Assembly: GCF_029637705.1 (NCBI RefSeq)
Contig: NZ_CP121252.1
Location: 2,232,001 to 2,296,000 of the forward strand
Length of the DNA stretch: 64,000 bases
Source: Citricoccus muralis
GTDB taxonomy: Bacteria > Actinomycetota > Actinomycetes > Actinomycetales > Micrococcaceae
Direction: 5' to 3'
Positions 49,384 to 58,870 of this stretch are shown piece by piece. Under the pieces are notes generated by a model. It saw only the letters and a list, made by a program, of their open reading frames with translations. It had not been told where the DNA came from and made no database searches. A program made the position numbers and the translations under genes. How positions within the stretch are numbered: the stretch's first letter is position 1; each line of letters opens with the position of its first letter.

Positions 49384-50422
49384 GACGGCGCCTCCTGACG
49401 AGCAGGATCACGAAGACGGTGGCGCCCAGCACCCCCAGGATCAATGAAACCGGAATCTCGAAGGGCATGATGATGGTGCGACCGATGATGTCGCAGACGG
49501 TGACGATGCAGATGCCCACCAGACAGACCCAGGGCAGATTGGAGCGTAGGTTGTCGCCGCGGAACAGCGAGACGATGTTGGGCACGATGAGCCCGAGGAA
49601 GGGCAGAGCGCCAATCACCACGGTCACGACGCCGGAGACGATGGCGACCATGGACACGCCGGTGAAGATGACCGCATTGTAGTTCAGCCCGACGTTGGTG
49701 GCGACCTCCTTGCCGAGCCCGGCCACGGTGAACCGGTCGGCGATGATGAACACGAGCACGGTGACGATCGCGACGATCCACAACAGTTCGTACCGGCCGC
49801 GCACCACCCCCGTGAAGGAGCCGGCGAACCAGATGCCCAGCTGCTGGAGCATGTCGGTCTGGAGCGCCAGGAAGGTGGAGACGGATCCGATCACCGCACC
49901 AAGCATGATGCCAATCAGCGGGACGATCAGTGAGGATTTCAGGGTCACCCGGCGCAAGAAGAGGAAGAAGACCACGGTGCCGATGAAGGCGAAGATGATG
50001 GCGCCGACCATCCGCACGAAAATTGAAGGGTTCGGCAGCAGGATCATCGTGAGCAATAGTCCCAGCCCGGCCCACTCGGTGGTGCCCGTGGTCGAGGGCT
50101 CCACGAACCGGTTCTGCGTCATCAGCTGCATCACCAGCCCGCACATGGCCATGGCCGCACCGGCCAAGACCAGGGCGATGGTGCGGGGAACGCGGGTGAT
50201 GAAGAACATCTCCTGACCATCTTCGTGGCCAGCAATATCAAAAACGCCGATGTGCAACGAGAGGTACACGAGCCCGCCGGTGATCACCACACCGATCAGT
50301 AGGGGCCACGCCTGCGACCACAGGGACTTTCGCTCTGCCAGCTCACTCGGCGGATCCTTCTCCGCCCCTAGCGGGACGGAAGCGCGCTCGACTGCGGCCT
50401 CGTCGTCAATGGTCGCACTCAT
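49376..50422 (-). CDS. Iron-siderophore ABC transporter permease (first)
   Basis: A FecCD-family permease of 348 residues. Helices run from about residue 35 to the end; VPRTIALVLAGAAMAMCGLVMQ, the early family signature, and GLGKEVATNVGLNYNAVI, the ATPase-coupling loop, are clear, as is GALPFLGLIVPNIVSLF. ATG 50422 is chosen for the GAGGGG upstream; a start at 50455 is in frame. A 109-base gap with a strong hairpin separates it from the binding-protein gene. Confidence 0.94.
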   Translation of the reverse strand: MSATIDDEAAVERASVPLGAEKDPPSELAERKSLWSQAWPLLIGVVITGGLVYLSLHIGVFDIAGHEDGQEMFFITRVPRTIALVLAGAAMAMCGLVMQLMTQNRFVEPSTTGTTEWAGLGLLLTMILLPNPSIFVRMVGAIIFAFIGTVVFFLFLRRVTLKSSLIVPLIGIMLGAVIGSVSTFLALQTDMLQQLGIWFAGSFTGVVRGRYELLWIVAIVTVLVFIIADRFTVAGLGKEVATNVGLNYNAVIFTGVSMVAIVSGVVTVVIGALPFLGLIVPNIVSLFRGDNLRSNLPWVCLVGICIVTVCDIIGRTIIMPFEIPVSLILGVLGATVFVILLVRRRRHV

Positions 50423-50460
50423 CTCATGCCCCTCATGGTGTGTCTCCCCCGGCACGCAAT

Positions 50461-50496
50461 CACCGACCGGAAGCAGTTTCCCGCTTCCGGCCGGTG
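50461..50496 (-). terminator. Intra-operon hairpin after the siderophore-binding protein gene
   Basis: CACCGACCGGAAGC (50461-50474) and GCTTCCGGCCGGTG (50483-50496) form a 14-base stem with one mismatched (or G-U) position and an 8-base loop. It lies 36 bases past the binding-protein stop and before the permease start. Such a structure commonly lets most transcripts end or be stabilised after the binding protein, so that it is made in excess over the membrane parts (inference). Confidence 0.65.
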
Positions 50497-50531
50497 GACC
50501 AACCGCGTGGGTTATTAGCTCAGCTCAGCGA

Positions 50532-51569
50532 TCAGCTGGCCGTCTCGAAGGCGTCCGCCAGATCATTGAACAGCTCGGTGTAGTGCTGGATATCCTCAGC
50601 GGTGTAGAAGTCCGGGTTCAGGTAGACGATATTGCCTTCCTGGATGGCCGGAACGTTCTGCAGGGCCTCAGACTCTTCGAGCAGTTCCTCAGCGGAGTTG
50701 GCCTGGGCGTCACCGGTGCCGGCGTCGCGGTCCAGCACGATCAGCCATTCGGGGTTGGCGTCAGCGATAGCTTCCACGGAGATATCATCGCCCTGGTGGT
50801 TGGTCGAGCCATCCTGCTCCAGCGCCGGGGTCAGGTCCAGTACGTCAAACACGGGGCCAACAGCGCGGCCGGTGCTCGGTGCGGAGTAGTTGATGTCACC
50901 GCCGGAAGTGATCAGACCGGCCACGGTCCACTCCTCGTTGTAGGCAGCCTGAGCGCGCTCGATGGATTCATCGAAGTCGGCGATGAGCTGCTCGGCGGAG
51001 TCCTGCTGACCGAAGACCTCGCCCAACAGCGTGGTGAGTTCGCGCAGCTGCTCGTCGAGCGGGTTGGCCTCGATGTCGATGTTGGTGTCCACGAAGGCCG
51101 CATCCGGTGCCAGTTCCTGGAGATCTTCGGCGTACTGGGTGAAGCGCTGACCGTTGAGGATCAGGTCGGGCTCCACCGCCACGACACCTTCCATGTCGGG
51201 CTCGCGGTGGTTGCCGAGGTTCACGATGTCGGAGTTCTCGTGGTAAGCAGCCAGTTGGTCGTTCTCGGGCATCAGGTCCACGGGAGCTGCGGTCAGCTCG
51301 ACACCCCAGTCGGCCAGGGTGCCGAAGATGCGGTTGTCGGTGGCAACGATCGACTGCGGGTCGGCAGGAAGCTCGACGGTGTTCCCGGACATATCGGTCA
51401 CGTCGCTGGCGGCTTCGCCACCTTCGGCGGCTGCGGACTCGGCGGTGGTCGCTTCGGCGTCACCGGCGCCATCGCCGGAAGCGTCGCCGCCGCAGGCGGT
51501 CAGGCCGAGTGCGGCGGCGGTGACGAATGCCATCACTCCGAGCCGAGTGCGACTCATCTTCTTCATCAT
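50532..51569 (-). CDS. Iron-siderophore substrate-binding lipoprotein
   Basis: A cluster-A-III (FepB/FhuD-like) binding protein of 345 residues. The signal peptide ends in lipobox LTAC (Cys26), then a disordered Asp/Ala/Glu linker to about 60. The periplasmic-binding fold follows: DMSGNTVELPADPQSIVA, EPDMEGVVAVEPDLILNG and NPEWLIVLDRDAG. Two near ATG codons (51569, 51566) follow GGGAG. It captures ferric siderophore or haem-like ligands for the FecCD permeases; the ligand cannot be told. A predicted DtxR box lies 85 bases upstream. Confidence 0.94.
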   Translation of the reverse strand: MMKKMSRTRLGVMAFVTAAALGLTACGGDASGDGAGDAEATTAESAAAEGGEAASDVTDMSGNTVELPADPQSIVATDNRIFGTLADWGVELTAAPVDLMPENDQLAAYHENSDIVNLGNHREPDMEGVVAVEPDLILNGQRFTQYAEDLQELAPDAAFVDTNIDIEANPLDEQLRELTTLLGEVFGQQDSAEQLIADFDESIERAQAAYNEEWTVAGLITSGGDINYSAPSTGRAVGPVFDVLDLTPALEQDGSTNHQGDDISVEAIADANPEWLIVLDRDAGTGDAQANSAEELLEESEALQNVPAIQEGNIVYLNPDFYTAEDIQHYTELFNDLADAFETAS

Positions 51570-51883
51570 GTATCTCCCAAGAGTGTTCGGTATGAACGTC
51601 AGATTTCTTCAGTGTTCGCGCGGTCTAAAGCCAGCTATGACGACCAGCCCGTGTTAGCCAAGGTAAACCTAACACGAAATAGTCTAGAGGTGAACCGCCT
51701 ATTAATCGAGGCTGATCTCAGCATTACACGCACCTCGGACTACGGAATCTCCCCGCGACCACAGTCACAATGTGTTCAACACCACACACTTGGGGTCCCG
51801 AAGATGACGTGTGCTTGCCCGGTGTGTGAGGCCAGTAGGATGACCTGAAGAATCCGAGAGCACCCCGCACCCCAGGAGCGACC
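51570..51883. other. Divergent intergenic region of the siderophore operon
   Basis: These 314 bases separate the leftward binding-protein gene from the rightward YbdK-type gene. They are visibly richer in A and T than the flanking genes. Apart from the iron box at 51654-51672 and a likely promoter overlapping it, I see no gene or stable structure. Confidence 0.7.
51654..51672. promoter_or_regulatory. Predicted DtxR/IdeR iron box
   Basis: TTAGCCAAGGTAAACCTAA matches the 19-base DtxR/IdeR consensus TTAGGTTAGGCTAACCTAA at 14 positions, and is flanked so that GTGTTAG (51651-51657) and CTAACAC (51669-51675) are perfect inverted arms. On the reverse strand a possible -35 TTCACC (51694-51689) and -10 TAGGTT (51671-51666), 17 bases apart, overlap it. 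Iron-loaded DtxR would therefore repress the siderophore uptake operon. Confidence 0.75.
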
Positions 51884-53065
51884 ATGTCCCTGACCTTCGC
51901 CTCATCGCCCGCCTCCACGCTGGGCCTGGAATGGGAGCTGGCGCTCGTGGATCCCGACACCGGTGAACTGCAGCCGGTGGCGGAGCAGGTGATCGCCGCA
52001 CTGAATTCAACCCCGGAGGCCGACCGCATCGTCGTCGGGCATGTCACCGGCGAATATCTGATGAACACGGTGGAGTTGGTGACCGGGGTGTGTTCCACCG
52101 TCAGCGAGGGACTGGACCAGCTGGCGTCGACGGCGCAGCGAGTGATTCCGGTGGCGCAGCGCCACGGGGCACATCTCTACAGCCAGGGTTCTCACCCGTT
52201 CGCCGAGGCCCTGTACGAGCCGGTCTCTTCGGCTGACCGCTACGGGAAAATGCTGGACCGCACCCAGTGGTGGGGCCGGCAGATGGTGATCTACGGGGTG
52301 CACGTGCACGTCGGGGTGGCGCAGCGGGACCGGGCGATGGCCGCGGTCAACCAGTTGGTCAATTACTCTCCGCACCTGCTGGCGCTCTCGGCGTCGAGCC
52401 CATTTTGGGAGGGCGCGGATACCGGATACCAGTCGCAGCGCACCCTGATGTTCCAGCAGTTGCCGACCTCGGGGCTGCCGTTCCAGTTCGAGCAGTGGTC
52501 CGGGTTTGAGCAGTGCGTGGCGGATCTGACACATACGGGCGTGATCGACGACGTCTCGGAGTGCCGCTGGGACCTGCGCGCGGTTCCGCGGTTGGGCACG
52601 GTGGAGATGCGGGTGTGCGACGGGATGTCCACGCTGGAGGAGATCGGGGCGGTGGCCGCGCTGACCCAATGCCTGGTGCATGACGCCACCGAGAACGGCG
52701 CGCCGGTGGAGATCATGGCGCCCTGGTACGTGCAGGAGAACAAGTGGCGGGCCGCCCGGTATGGGCTCGACGCCATCATCATTGTCAACGGTGACGGTGA
52801 CGAGCTCTTAGTGACCGAGCATCTGGACGCCGAGATCGAGCGACTGACCCCGGTGGCCGAGCAGCTGGGCTGCGTCGAGGAGCTGGGGTGGGTGCGCCGG
52901 ATCATCGAGCAGGGCGGCACGGCTGCGCATCAGCGCCAGGTGGCGGCGCGCGCCGGTGGTGTTCCGGTGTCTGGTGGCCAGGTTGCGGCGGATCCGGCGT
53001 TGGTCGAGGTGGTACGGGACGCCTCGCGCCGCACCCACACCTCCGTGCTGGAGTGGAACAACTAG
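51884..53065 (+). CDS. YbdK-type carboxylate-amine ligase (GCS2 family)
   Basis: A glutamate-cysteine-ligase-like protein of 393 residues, the usual size for the YbdK group. TLGLEWELALVDPDTGEL opens the domain (metal-binding glutamates), GSHPFAEA and GVHVHVGVAQRDRAM follow, and LGTVEMRVCDGMSTLEE holds later active-site residues. AGGAG precedes the ATG. E. coli YbdK has weak glutamate-cysteine ligase activity; actinobacteria use mycothiol rather than glutathione, so the natural amide product is unknown. It stands alone and converges on tsaD. Confidence 0.9.
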   Translation: MSLTFASSPASTLGLEWELALVDPDTGELQPVAEQVIAALNSTPEADRIVVGHVTGEYLMNTVELVTGVCSTVSEGLDQLASTAQRVIPVAQRHGAHLYSQGSHPFAEALYEPVSSADRYGKMLDRTQWWGRQMVIYGVHVHVGVAQRDRAMAAVNQLVNYSPHLLALSASSPFWEGADTGYQSQRTLMFQQLPTSGLPFQFEQWSGFEQCVADLTHTGVIDDVSECRWDLRAVPRLGTVEMRVCDGMSTLEEIGAVAALTQCLVHDATENGAPVEIMAPWYVQENKWRAARYGLDAIIIVNGDGDELLVTEHLDAEIERLTPVAEQLGCVEELGWVRRIIEQGGTAAHQRQVAARAGGVPVSGGQVAADPALVEVVRDASRRTHTSVLEWNN

Positions 53066-53080
53066 CCCCGCAGCCTCGGT

Positions 53081-54199
53081 TCAGACGCTGACGAGGGTGA
53101 CCGGCTGCGAGGGATCCGCGGAGAACGACGGGTCCGAGGGGGCCACCCCGGCGGCGACGAGTTGGGCGCCCAGGGCCGCGACCATCGCACCGTTATCGGT
53201 GCACAGCGACGGCGGCGGCACCGTGAGGGTGATCCCGGCCGAGGCGCAGCGGGCCCCGAGTAGTTCGCGCAGCCGGGAATTCGCGGCCACTCCTCCGCCC
53301 AACAACAGGTGGGTGATGCCGTGTTCCTGGCAGGCGCGCACCGCTTTGGCGGTGATGACATCGGCCACCGCCTCTTGGAACGAGGCGGCCACGTCGGCCA
53401 CCGGCACGTCCGCCCCGCGAGAGGTGAACTGTTCGGTGGCGCGGGCCACGGCGGTTTTCAACCCGGAGAATGACCAGTCATGTCGGCGCGGGCCGGGTTC
53501 TTCCGCGGTGCCCACGAATTTCGGGGCGCTGAGCCCGCGAGGGAACCGGAACGCCTTCGGGTCGCCTTCCCGGGCGAGGCGGTCGATGACGGGGCCGCCC
53601 GGATAACCGGCGCCGATCAGCCGGGCCACCTTGTCGTAGGCTTCTCCAGCAGCATCGTCGATGGTGGATCCCAGCAGTTCGACGTCGTGGGTCAGCGAGC
53701 GCACTTTAAGGATCTCGGTGTGACCGCCGGACACCAGCAGCGCGCCGAGGGTGCCGGCGCGCTCGGCTTCGGCGGGACTCTGCTTGCCCTCTTTGGGCCC
53801 GGCTGCGGTGAGGGCTTCATCCAGGAACCCGACCCCGACATGGGCGACCAGATGGTTGATGCCATACAGCGGTTTCCCGGCAGCGGAGGCGAGCGCCTTG
53901 GCTCCGGACACCCCGACCATCAGGGCGCCCGCCAGCCCGGGCCCAGCGGTGACCGCGAGCGCGTCGACGTCGTCGAGACTCAGCCCGGCCTCATCCAGGG
54001 CGGCGCGCACGGTGGGGATGAATTCGGTGACGTGGGCGCGGGCCGCGATTTCCGGAATCACCCCGCCGAAGGCCACGTGTTGTTCCATGGACGAGGCCAC
54101 CTGATGGGCGAGCAACCGGGTGCCGGCCACCACGCCGACCCCGGTCTCGTCGCAGGAGGTCTCGATTCCGAGTACCACGGGGGTGTGTCTCTGGTTCAT
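53081..54199 (-). CDS. tsaD: tRNA N6-threonylcarbamoyladenosine synthase subunit TsaD
   Basis: Transfers the threonylcarbamoyl group to adenosine 37 of ANN-decoding tRNAs, with TsaB and TsaE. The 372-residue protein has [14 protein letters not shown] at the start, [15 protein letters not shown] with metal-binding histidine, [27 protein letters not shown] and [21 protein letters not shown] precedes the ATG. It is the last gene of the nine-gene leftward operon; all three Tsa proteins of the complex are encoded here. Confidence 0.97.
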   Translation of the reverse strand: MNQRHTPVVLGIETSCDETGVGVVAGTRLLAHQVASSMEQHVAFGGVIPEIAARAHVTEFIPTVRAALDEAGLSLDDVDALAVTAGPGLAGALMVGVSGAKALASAAGKPLYGINHLVAHVGVGFLDEALTAAGPKEGKQSPAEAERAGTLGALLVSGGHTEILKVRSLTHDVELLGSTIDDAAGEAYDKVARLIGAGYPGGPVIDRLAREGDPKAFRFPRGLSAPKFVGTAEEPGPRRHDWSFSGLKTAVARATEQFTSRGADVPVADVAASFQEAVADVITAKAVRACQEHGITHLLLGGGVAANSRLRELLGARCASAGITLTVPPPSLCTDNGAMVAALGAQLVAAGVAPSDPSFSADPSQPVTLVSV

Positions 54200-54209
54200 C
54201 GTTGTCCTC

Positions 54210-54782
54210 TCAGTCCCACCGGCATGGTCCGGTATGCAGGTGACGGCGCATGATCTTCGCGTCTATGCCCTGCGGATAGTAGCCGCTGCGGGTGTGAATA
54301 TGATCGAATCCGTGGCGAGCGTAGAGGCGTTGGGCCCGGTGGTTGTCGGCACGCACCTCCAGCAGCAGGTCTTCGGCACCGCGCCGCCCGGCCTCCGCCA
54401 CCATCCAGCGCAGCAGGGCCGAGCCGAGTCCGAGCCCCTCGTAGTCCGGGTGCACCCCGATGGTTTGCACATCGGCCAGCGGGGGCACACTCATCAGTCC
54501 GGCGTAGCCGACGATGCTCCACTGCTGATCGTGCGCAGGATTGTTGGTTTCGGTCGGAGCGCGGCGTTCCAGCACCCGGTAGTCGCGGGTGCCGCCCTGC
54601 TCCGCCGGTCCGGCCTGCTCCAGCTCCTCGAGAAAAAACTGCTCCGGCCAGGCGTCTTCCGGGAACAGGGTGCGTTCCAGAACCAGCAGGGTGTCGACGT
54701 CGTCGGCGTGCAGACGGCGCAGCCGGAAGCCCTCGGGGAGCTCGGGGCTGTCAGCGGTGTGGGTGTCGGGGAGATCAGTCAT
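54210..54782 (-). CDS. rimI: Ribosomal-protein S18 alanine N-acetyltransferase-like protein
   Basis: A GNAT enzyme of 190 residues between tsaB and tsaD, the usual rimI position. [23 protein letters not shown] opens the domain (part: [18 protein letters not shown]), [20 protein letters not shown] is the acetyl-CoA loop, and [19 protein letters not shown] the terminal block. It carries a longer N terminus and an insert around residues 60-80 compared with E. coli RimI. In actinobacteria the true substrate is not established. Confidence 0.9.
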   Translation of the reverse strand: MTDLPDTHTADSPELPEGFRLRRLHADDVDTLLVLERTLFPEDAWPEQFFLEELEQAGPAEQGGTRDYRVLERRAPTETNNPAHDQQWSIVGYAGLMSVPPLADVQTIGVHPDYEGLGLGSALLRWMVAEAGRRGAEDLLLEVRADNHRAQRLYARHGFDHIHTRSGYYPQGIDAKIMRRHLHTGPCRWD

Positions 54783-54795
54783 GTCCGGCGCCGAT

Positions 54796-55506
54796 TCAGC
54801 CGTCCCGCCGGGCCAGGTGTGTGGGGATGGTGGCGTCGGATTCGCGCAGGTACTGCGGTTCGGGTGCTACCAGTCCGCGGCCGCGGCGTAGGCCCAGCTC
54901 GGCCACCAGGCCGAGGTCGCCGGCGTGCGGAACGGTGTGGTCGAACCCCTCGACAACGTGCAGCTGTTCGGGGTAGAGCCCGGCGCCCGCCCCGTACACG
55001 GGTAGCTCGGTGACGTCGCCCGGCGCGGTGACGAAGGGCCCGTGCAGGCGTTGGAACTGCCCGCCCACGGTGGAGTAGTGCGCCCAGTACACTTCACGAC
55101 GGCGGGCGTCGGTCGCCACGATGAATTCTTCGGCCCCGCGCCGCCAGGCATCCTCGGCCGCGCGGTAAGCCAGGGCGTCAAGACTCATGACGCCGAGCAC
55201 CGGGGTGTCCCAGACGAAGCCCAGGCTCTGTGCGGTGACGATGCCGGCGCGCAACCCGGTGAAGGGTCCGGGGCCGACGCCGACCGCGAGGTGGGTGAGC
55301 CGCTGATCGGGGCCCGATGCTACGCCGGCCTCGGCAAGTACCCGGTTCACCAAGGGGGTGAGCACTTCGGCGTGGTGGTGAGTGGATTCGGTCTCAGCGG
55401 CAGCGAGCACGGTGCCCTGGTGGATCAGGGCAGCGGAGGCGGTGGCGGAGGAATCCACGGCAAGGATCAGGGGGTCTCGGTCCCCGGGTGTTGCGGTGCT
55501 AGGCAT
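54796..55506 (-). CDS. tsaB: tRNA threonylcarbamoyladenosine biosynthesis protein TsaB
   Basis: The scaffold partner of TsaD, 236 residues with an ASKHA fold. LILAVDSSATASAALIH, then HHAEVLTPLVNRVLAEAG, LAVGVGPGPFTGLRAGIVTA and SLDALAYRAAEDAW are the family blocks. ATG 55506 is chosen; the frame is open further back but overlaps tsaE. The C-terminal PEPQYLRESDAT is typical of actinobacterial members. It lies 5 bases after tsaE. Confidence 0.95.
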   Translation of the reverse strand: MPSTATPGDRDPLILAVDSSATASAALIHQGTVLAAAETESTHHHAEVLTPLVNRVLAEAGVASGPDQRLTHLAVGVGPGPFTGLRAGIVTAQSLGFVWDTPVLGVMSLDALAYRAAEDAWRRGAEEFIVATDARRREVYWAHYSTVGGQFQRLHGPFVTAPGDVTELPVYGAGAGLYPEQLHVVEGFDHTVPHAGDLGLVAELGLRRGRGLVAPEPQYLRESDATIPTHLARRDG

Positions 55507-55511
55507 GGGGA

Positions 55512-56078
55512 TCAGTCTACGAGGTTGAGCCCGGTGAAGCGGGAGCCGAACGTTCGCAGCACGCCGGTGCGCGGTTCTTCGACGTCGTCTTCGAAATCCG
55601 TGACCCATTCCCCTTCGACGGTGGGGCCCGTGGGTTCAGCGCTGCCGGGGGCGCGATGCAGCTCGAGGTCGAGCCAGCCGGCGTCTCCGGCCAGGTGCTC
55701 GGCGAGGTCGCGGCCCCATTCGATCACCGTGACGGAGTCGGCCAGCGTGGACTCCAGGTCGAGGCTGGTCAGAGCGTCGGCGGACTCCAGCCGGTAGGCG
55801 TCCACGTGGACCAGGTCCGGACGGGGTGCGCCATCCGAATCGACGCTGGCGTTGCGGTGGTGCCGGGCGATAACGAAGGTGGGTGAGGTGATGGGATCGG
55901 TAATACCGAGTGCGGCCCCCAGCGACTGGGTGAACGTGGTTTTGCCGGCGCCGAGCTCACCGGTGAGGATCAGCACGTCGCCGCCGCGCAGCTGGCCCGC
56001 CAGGGTACGTGCGAAACGGGCGGTGGCGTCCAGATCGACCAGCTCGACCCGATGTTCGCCGGTGAGTTCCGCCGTCAT
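55512..56078 (-). CDS. tsaE: tRNA threonylcarbamoyladenosine biosynthesis ATPase TsaE
   Basis: ATPase that resets the TsaBD complex. The 188-residue protein has the P-loop GELGAGKTT at 40-48, PITSPTFVIARHH and VHVDAYRLESADAL, then VTVIEWGRDLAEHL. A C-terminal tail of about 40 residues is extra. Its ATG overlaps the alr stop by 4 bases (ATGA) and is preceded by GGAGGA. Confidence 0.95.
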   Translation of the reverse strand: MTAELTGEHRVELVDLDATARFARTLAGQLRGGDVLILTGELGAGKTTFTQSLGAALGITDPITSPTFVIARHHRNASVDSDGAPRPDLVHVDAYRLESADALTSLDLESTLADSVTVIEWGRDLAEHLAGDAGWLDLELHRAPGSAEPTGPTVEGEWVTDFEDDVEEPRTGVLRTFGSRFTGLNLVD

Positions 56079-57277
56079 TTCTTCTCCTCCGCGCCGCGGC
56101 GGGCGGCCTCGCGGTTCACATGAATCCGGGGCACCCGCGCCCCGACGCGGGTGACGATCTCGTAATTGATGGTGCCGGCGGCATCCGCCCATTCGCTGGC
56201 CAGAATCCCGGAGCGCGGGCCGAAGAGCTCGACGGGCGCGCCGACCTGGATCTCCTGCTCTTCGGTGTGCAGGTCCACCATGAACTGGTCCATGGCGATC
56301 CGCCCGGACACCCGATAGGTACGACCGTCGATCCACACGGGAGCCTCATCGGCGGTGCGCGGCACACCGTCGGCATAACCCAACGGCACCAGCCCGAGCC
56401 GGGTGGCGGCACCGGTGCGGTAACGGTACCCGTAGGAGACCCCCTGGTTGGCGGGCACGAGCTTGTTGGCAGCCAGCGTGGTGGTCAACGACATCACCGG
56501 GCGCAGGTTGAAGGTCTCGGGGCCCTCCCCGGCGAAGGGGCTCAGCCCGTACATGCCCACCCCGAAGCGCACCATGTCCAGATGGGTGTCGGGCCGGGCC
56601 AGCGTAGCCGGAGTGTTGGCCAGGTGCCGCAGATCCGGGTCCAGGCCGTGCGAGCGGGCCAAAGCGACGGCGTCGTGGAAACGATTCAGCGCGGCATCAA
56701 CTTCGTGTTCACGCTCGGGCTCATCGGCTACCGCCAGATGCGAAAAAACTCCGACGACGCGGATCAGTCCGGGGCGCTGCAGTTCGGCGGCGCGGGCGCA
56801 CAGGGCGTCCCATTCCTCCGGCGGGCAGCCGTTACGACCCAGCCCGGTGTCGATCTTCAGGTGCACCCGAGCCGGACGCTCCAGGCGCCGCGCAGCCTCG
56901 GCAATGGCGTCGAGTTCCCATCCAGAGACACCCAGATCAATACCCTCTTCGACGGCACGGCCGAATGGGGTGCCGGAGGTGTGCAGCCAAGCCAGGGTGG
57001 GAGTGGTCAGCCCGGCCTCGCGCAGCTGCAACGCTTCGGACACGTGGGCCACGCCCAGCCAGGTCGCGCCGGCGGCCACCGCCGTGCGGGCACATTCGAT
57101 CATCCCGTGCCCGTAGGCATCCGCTTTGACCACCGCCATCACCTGTGCGGGCTGCGCCCAGGAGCGCACCGTGTTCACGTTGTGGGCCAGGGCGGCGTGA
57201 TCGATGACGGCGGCACGCTCGGCCGGGCCGTGGGATGCGGACGTCGGGGACGACGAGGAGGAAGTTTCAGCACTCAT
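56075..57277 (-). CDS. alr: Alanine racemase
   Basis: PLP enzyme that makes D-alanine for peptidoglycan. The 400-residue protein has the PLP lysine Lys51 in AVVKADAYGHGMIE, HLKIDTGLGRNGCPPEEW, FGVGMYGLSPF and the catalytic tyrosine in GVSYGYRYRTG, then GRIAMDQFMVDL. An Ala/Ser-rich leader of about 20 residues precedes the barrel. ATG 57277 is chosen as the frame upstream belongs to the nnr gene. It is coupled to tsaE. Confidence 0.96.
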   Translation of the reverse strand: MSAETSSSSSPTSASHGPAERAAVIDHAALAHNVNTVRSWAQPAQVMAVVKADAYGHGMIECARTAVAAGATWLGVAHVSEALQLREAGLTTPTLAWLHTSGTPFGRAVEEGIDLGVSGWELDAIAEAARRLERPARVHLKIDTGLGRNGCPPEEWDALCARAAELQRPGLIRVVGVFSHLAVADEPEREHEVDAALNRFHDAVALARSHGLDPDLRHLANTPATLARPDTHLDMVRFGVGMYGLSPFAGEGPETFNLRPVMSLTTTLAANKLVPANQGVSYGYRYRTGAATRLGLVPLGYADGVPRTADEAPVWIDGRTYRVSGRIAMDQFMVDLHTEEQEIQVGAPVELFGPRSGILASEWADAAGTINYEIVTRVGARVPRIHVNREAARRGAEEKK

Positions 57278-57284
57278 ATCGCAG

Positions 57285-58868
57285 TCATTCTCCCACTTCT
57301 GCCAGCACCTCACGCACCGCCGGTGCCAGCGCAGAGGCACCGAAGGGTCCGTATTGTTGTGCGCGTCGCCCGGCCAGGGCGTGCAATCGCACCGCCGCGG
57401 CGATCTTATCCAGCGTGTCCAGCGTCCCGCTCCCGGTCTTCGGCAGGGTCCGACCCAGGGCGGAGCCAACCAGCCCGGCGAGGGTATCTCCCGAGCCCGC
57501 GGTGGCCAGCTCCGGGCCCCCGGTGGTATCAAGGCGGGCTTGACCGTCGGGTGCGGCGATCACCGTGGTCGGGCCTTTCAACAGCACGTGGGCACCCACA
57601 TGTGCCGCCATTCGCCGGGCGCGCCACAGTTCGACAGCGTCAACGCGGCCGTGGCTGTCATCGGCACCGGGTTCGGTGAGCAGCCGTTCTTCGAGGCGGC
57701 CCAGTTCCCCAGCGTGCGGAGTGAGCACCACGGCTCCCCCGGCACGCCGAATTTCGGCAAACCGCGCGACGTCGTCGTTGTTGATGAGCTCCAGCGCCGA
57801 GGCATCCAACACCACCGGGGTGCCGCGTTGTCCCGCCAGGTCCAGCACCTGCCGATATCGGGCGTGCACGTTCTCACCGGTGCCCCAGCCGGGGCCGAGC
57901 ACCCAGGCATCGGCGCGTCCATCCGCCTCGTGCCCGGCGATCACCTCCGGGTGCGCTGCCACCACACCGGCAGACACCGTGTCAGAGTCGTCATCGCCAT
58001 CATCGCCAGTCACGCCGACCCAGCGCACCATGCCGACCCCGGTGGCCACTGCGGCGGCGACCGTCAGCACCGCGGCCCCCGGATATTGGGGCGAACCGGC
58101 ACTGATGGCGATCACCCCGCGGGAGTATTTGTGTGCGTCCCACACCGGCGGCGCAAACACCGCTCCCACCGGAGCTGAGGTATCTTTCTCGAAGACACCT
58201 ACCATCTGGTCGGTAGGGGTTTCTCCAAGAAGGGGTTCCAGTCCCACGTCGATCAGCTCCACCCGCCCGGCAACGCGAGGCCCCTCACCGAGCAGCAGTC
58301 CGGTCTTGAGCCCACCGAAGGTCACCGTCAGATCGGCGGGCAATACTACCCCGGGAATCTCGCCGGTGCTCGCGTTCAGCCCCGACGGCACATCACAGGC
58401 GACCACCACGGCATGTTCGGGCACGGTCACCCCAGCGTCCCGTAGCATTGTCGGCACATCGGCCGAGCCCCGAAACCCGGTGCCAAAAATCGCGTCCACC
58501 ACGACGGCGGTGTCCTCGGGGACGTGAGTCGCCATGCTCCCGCCTGCTTGCAACAGGGCGTCCCGGCCCTCGGCGTGGAGATCTGCGGCAGTGATAGCGG
58601 CCCCGTGGTCCGCGCCCACGGGGATCGCCACGGCATGGACACCGCGGCGTCGCAGGAAGGCCAGGGCCCACAGTGCGTCCCCGCCGTTATTCCCCTTGCC
58701 CACGAGCGCAGCAACCGTAGCCCCAGACACCCGGGAATGACGGGCACGTAGCAGGCGCAGAATCTGCTGAGCGAGCCCGTAGGCCGCACGGCGCATAAGC
58801 GGCTCACCCGCAGCGAGCAAGGGCTGTTCGGCAGCCCGGATCTGCTCCGCAGTGTACGCCCAGCGCAC
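57285..58868 (-). CDS. nnr: Bifunctional NAD(P)HX epimerase and dehydratase
   Basis: Repairs hydrated NADH and NADPH. The N-terminal YjeF-type epimerase domain (about 1-215) shows YTAEQIRAAEQPLLA, ALVGKGNNGGDALWAL and VVDAIFGTGFRG. The C-terminal ADP-dependent dehydratase of the ribokinase fold (about 235-527) has VLGPGWGTGEN, VLTPHAGELGRLEERL and the catalytic TAGSGDTLAGLVGSAL. Full-length fusion, 527 residues, as usual. It starts 2 bases after the acpS stop. Confidence 0.95.
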   Translation of the reverse strand: MRWAYTAEQIRAAEQPLLAAGEPLMRRAAYGLAQQILRLLRARHSRVSGATVAALVGKGNNGGDALWALAFLRRRGVHAVAIPVGADHGAAITAADLHAEGRDALLQAGGSMATHVPEDTAVVVDAIFGTGFRGSADVPTMLRDAGVTVPEHAVVVACDVPSGLNASTGEIPGVVLPADLTVTFGGLKTGLLLGEGPRVAGRVELIDVGLEPLLGETPTDQMVGVFEKDTSAPVGAVFAPPVWDAHKYSRGVIAISAGSPQYPGAAVLTVAAAVATGVGMVRWVGVTGDDGDDDSDTVSAGVVAAHPEVIAGHEADGRADAWVLGPGWGTGENVHARYRQVLDLAGQRGTPVVLDASALELINNDDVARFAEIRRAGGAVVLTPHAGELGRLEERLLTEPGADDSHGRVDAVELWRARRMAAHVGAHVLLKGPTTVIAAPDGQARLDTTGGPELATAGSGDTLAGLVGSALGRTLPKTGSGTLDTLDKIAAAVRLHALAGRRAQQYGPFGASALAPAVREVLAEVGE

Positions 58869-58870
58869 GG

